Positions 61,673-64,000 of a DNA stretch of 64,000 nt are shown here, piece after piece. Positions within the stretch are counted from its first letter, which is position 1; every line of letters begins with the position of its first letter. The notes below the pieces were generated by a model that made no database searches, had not been told where the DNA came from, and saw only the letters and a program-made list of their open reading frames with translations. Origin of the DNA: QQVM01 sp964544885. Lineage in GTDB: Bacteria > Bacteroidota > Bacteroidia > AKYH767-A > 2013-40CM-41-45. The stretch is taken from NCBI GenBank assembly GCA_964544885.1, contig CAZJDX010000011.1, forward strand, positions 1 to 64,000. Reading direction: 5' to 3'. The translations under genes and the position numbers were made by a program.

Positions 61673-62785
61673 TCATTCGGACCTAAAGCCGGAAAAGTCA
61701 AAATCCACGCTTCTGATATTGAATTGACCATAGCATAGATCACCTTCCGGGAATTTCCATACCGCTTTCGCTTGATGTGGAAAGCGCATTCCGTTCTGTT
61801 GAGAATAATTGCTTAAGGGTGTTGACCAGTTGAACTTTTTCATTTCATTCTCCTCGCTTAAGTAATACCTGTCATCAGAATGGAAGTTCACCAGGTCATA
61901 GTCTTTGTTGAATTCAAGAATCGCACTGATCTTTATATCGCCATGGGTAAATTCAGCCTGCACCTGTTGATGATCCGTTTCATGCCACCTGATTCTTTTG
62001 TCGATGAGCCCGGCGGGATACATCACACAAAGATCATTGAACCAGGTTACTGTCTCTGAAATATCCATTTCCCTTCCTTGCTGATATTCTACCCGCAGGA
62101 GGGACAGGAGACGAATGTCCATAAAAGCTTTCCCATTTTTAAAGCAATGCAGGCCTGATACAGGAAGCATATTCATCCTGCTGTACAGCCAGAAAATGCG
62201 CATGGGTTGCCGGATGGAATTTACCTGTTCGAAATCAAGATGCATCCATTCACTGCTTTCGTTCTTCCTTAAAACTCCGTCCATCTTCACCCGGAAAGTA
62301 TCCTGCAGTTTCCTGTTTAAGGCGCCGGAGCGGATTATGTACTTTTTCACGACATCCGGAAGATGTGCCATCATTTCTTCCCTCAGAAGGGGCTGCGGAA
62401 CCGGTTCTGAAGCCTTCAGTACCTGCTGAACCTCCTTCCTGAATTTTCTTTTGAAACTCCATTCCGCATAACCGGCAATCACGGAAAGCAGGATAAATAC
62501 ATTGGCAAGTGTACCGATCTTTGAGTCATGCCAGGTAGTTATGATGAGATATTGTGAAACCGGCAAAGCCAGGATTGCCAGTCTCCACCATAATTCTTTC
62601 AGCCTGATGAGCTCCACGGCGCTGATGCCAAGCAGGAGGGTGGTGAAGAGCCACAAGACGCCGTTTACCGGTCCAACAGGAATACCTAAGGATGGGGTAT
62701 CAAACAGCTGAAACGCCTTTGCAAAACCCAGAAAGTGTATCCCGCCATGGATGAGTAAAGTAAGAAAGAGTACGATACGTGGCAT
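61673..62785 (-). CDS. Membrane protein of the DUF6544-like family
   Basis: The 370-residue protein has four or so N-terminal membrane helices (1-115; LTLLIHGGIHFLGFAKAF, GVLWLFTTLLLGISAVELI) and a soluble beta-rich domain that resembles DUF6544 (VVKKYIIRSGALNRKLQDTFRVKMDGVLR). A -7-like TACATTTG on the minus strand (62800-62807) lies upstream of the start. No function known. Confidence 0.68.
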   Translation of the reverse strand: MPRIVLFLTLLIHGGIHFLGFAKAFQLFDTPSLGIPVGPVNGVLWLFTTLLLGISAVELIRLKELWWRLAILALPVSQYLIITTWHDSKIGTLANVFILLSVIAGYAEWSFKRKFRKEVQQVLKASEPVPQPLLREEMMAHLPDVVKKYIIRSGALNRKLQDTFRVKMDGVLRKNESSEWMHLDFEQVNSIRQPMRIFWLYSRMNMLPVSGLHCFKNGKAFMDIRLLSLLRVEYQQGREMDISETVTWFNDLCVMYPAGLIDKRIRWHETDHQQVQAEFTHGDIKISAILEFNKDYDLVNFHSDDRYYLSEENEMKKFNWSTPLSNYSQQNGMRFPHQAKAVWKFPEGDLCYGQFNIRSVDFDFSGFRSE

Positions 62786-62851
62786 GCTAATTCAAAATGC
62801 AAATGTATTTTACCTGAACCTGAATTCCATGTAGCTGAATGTTAATTTCGG

Positions 62852-63691
62852 TCAGATCCTGTCAAGTGGAAAAGTCTCCCTGAGCCTGGCTCCCTTTTCG
62901 GTCAATTCCAGTACTCCGCATTCGTGAATGGGGTCATGTTCAAAGAATAACACATATTCCTCTTTTATCGCGTCATTCAGGAAAATCGCTTTCTCCTGAA
63001 GGGTTATCAGTGGTCTTGTGTCATAGGCCATGACATAGGGCAGAGGTATATGTCCGGCGGATGGAATCAGATCAGCGCAAAACACCACCTTTCTGTTTTT
63101 ACAGGACAGCACCGGCAACATCATTCCAGCGGTATGACCGTTCACGATACGGAAAGCAAAACCGTCAAAAAGCTTTTCTTCATCGTCGGTAAATCGCAAC
63201 TGGCCGCTTTCCTCAATGGGAAGAATATTTTCTTTTAGAAAACTGGCCTTTTCCCTCGCATTTGGTTGTGTTGCCCATTGCCAGTGTGCGCGGTTTGACC
63301 AGTAGATTGCATTCGGAAAACTCATCTCATAGCCTTCGCCGTCAGACTTCTTTTGTACACTCCCGCCACAATGATCAAAATGCAGATGTGTAAGAAATAC
63401 ATCTGTAATATCCTCCCTGCTGAATCCGTTTTTCCGTAGCGATTTTTCAAGGGTGTCATCACCGTTGAGATAATAATGTGAGAAGAATTTAGCATCCTGC
63501 TTATTCCCGATCCCATTGTCGATCAGGACAAGTCTGTTGCCTGATTCAACAAGCAGACATCGCATGGCCCAATTGCACATATTGTTCTCATCGGAAGGGT
63601 TGAGTTTCTGCCAGATCGACTTGGGAACTACTCCAAACATGGCACCTCCATCGAGTTTGAAAAATCCGGTATCAATCGTATATAGTTTCAT
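62852..63691 (-). CDS. Metallo-beta-lactamase-fold hydrolase
   Basis: This 279-residue hydrolase has the zinc motif FLTHLHFDHCGGSV (HxHxDH), plus the later VNGHTAGMMLPVLS (third His) and FFEHDP. The form is that of the quorum-quenching lactonase/MBL group, but glyoxalase-II-like, lactonase or arylsulfatase activities are all possible. It has no signal peptide. Confidence 0.85.
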   Translation of the reverse strand: MKLYTIDTGFFKLDGGAMFGVVPKSIWQKLNPSDENNMCNWAMRCLLVESGNRLVLIDNGIGNKQDAKFFSHYYLNGDDTLEKSLRKNGFSREDITDVFLTHLHFDHCGGSVQKKSDGEGYEMSFPNAIYWSNRAHWQWATQPNAREKASFLKENILPIEESGQLRFTDDEEKLFDGFAFRIVNGHTAGMMLPVLSCKNRKVVFCADLIPSAGHIPLPYVMAYDTRPLITLQEKAIFLNDAIKEEYVLFFEHDPIHECGVLELTEKGARLRETFPLDRI

Positions 63692-64000
63692 GGTTAAGAC
63701 TTCTTTATGAGTTCGGATTAATAGAGGTAAAAATAATGCATTTATCCTGACCGGAAATGTATCTTCAGTTTATCCGGAACCCTTGTTATCTCAGCATCAA
63801 CAGGCATTCATTTGCTTTGAGGCTGTGGGACAAGGAGCCTGCGGTCAGAACCACCGGGAATCCTTGATTTGATTTTGTTTCAGTAAGGCTGCTTCAGGGT
63901 TCCGGGGAAGATTTCACTTTGCTATCTTTGTTAGTAAAGGTGTGGAAATTACGTATTTGTTTTCAGATGATTTCAAGACTGAACCACTACCTTCGGAGCT
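63692..64000 (+). other. Intergenic end with possible start of a plus-strand gene
   Basis: Most of this stretch holds no gene. A TATCTTTG -7 box at 63923-63930 and an ATG at 63967 (MISRLNHYLRS, frame open to the edge) suggest a gene beginning 37 bases downstream of the box; 11 codons are too few to identify it. Confidence 0.4.

Noticed and set aside
1..64000. CRISPR arrays, insertion sequences, rRNA genes, toxin-antitoxin or restriction systems
   Set aside because: None could be supported; no regularly spaced repeats, transposases, recombinases or defence-family domains were recognised.

Overview
The window looks like a chromosomal segment of a Bacteroidota bacterium. The evidence is a tyrosine ammonia-lyase close to the Flavobacterium johnsoniae enzyme, two secreted proteins with type IX secretion (Por) sorting domains, a carboxypeptidase-regulatory/DUF5686 outer-membrane protein, DUF4833 and DUF6913 proteins, weak Shine-Dalgarno signals, and several TAnnTTTG-like -7 promoter boxes. 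Genus cannot be fixed from the sequence alone. No insertion sequence, prophage, CRISPR array or rRNA operon was seen.

Layout. 1-5700: end of a TonB-dependent receptor, an S41 protease, a small cassette-like gene between inverted repeats, a secreted nuclease/phosphatase-fold protein, YqgE/AlgH, a GNAT acetyltransferase and tRNA-Lys(UUU). 5920-30866: about 24 co-directional, mostly overlapping genes forming an aryl-polyene/flexirubin-type type II polyketide cluster. 30959-38011: a compact inositol-lipid operon (myo-inositol-phosphate synthase, CDP-alcohol phosphatidyltransferase, PgpA-like phosphatase, AUR1-like PAP2 protein, plus GtrA, DUF5686 and DUF4833 proteins). 38014-52939: housekeeping genes (dnaA, a split 5'-nucleotidase pair, ribD, prmC, ligA, dapA, ribH, an HMG-CoA-lyase-type enzyme). 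52940-53839: gene-free stretch with a palindromic repeat-like element. 53840-63691: a coiled-coil protein, Hsp20, surE, lpxB, comEC, a membrane protein and a metallo-beta-lactamase-fold hydrolase.

How the pigment genes may work together (inference from families). Tyrosine ammonia-lyase makes 4-coumarate; an adenylating ligase activates it; two ACPs carry the chain; three ketosynthases with intact Cys-His-His, a chain-length-factor-like partner and a half-length ketosynthase-like protein extend it; a FabG-like reductase and two unusual hot-dog subunits form the conjugated double bonds; a methyltransferase and a halogenase/hydroxylase-like flavoprotein tailor it. Acyltransferases, a glycosyltransferase-DUF2062 protein, a LolA-like carrier, a lipoprotein and a giant MMPL exporter would attach the product to a membrane anchor and move it to the outer membrane. 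The resorcinol half of a true flexirubin (DarA/DarB) is not encoded in the window, so the final product is open.

The most interesting points are: an MMPL-exporter/PlsC-acyltransferase/methyltransferase triple fusion; two hot-dog dehydratase subunits that each keep a different half of the FabZ catalytic pair; a Cys-nucleophile (C45-like) acyltransferase and a carotenoid-isomerase-like flavoprotein inside the pigment operon; and a full inositol-lipid operon placed directly behind it.
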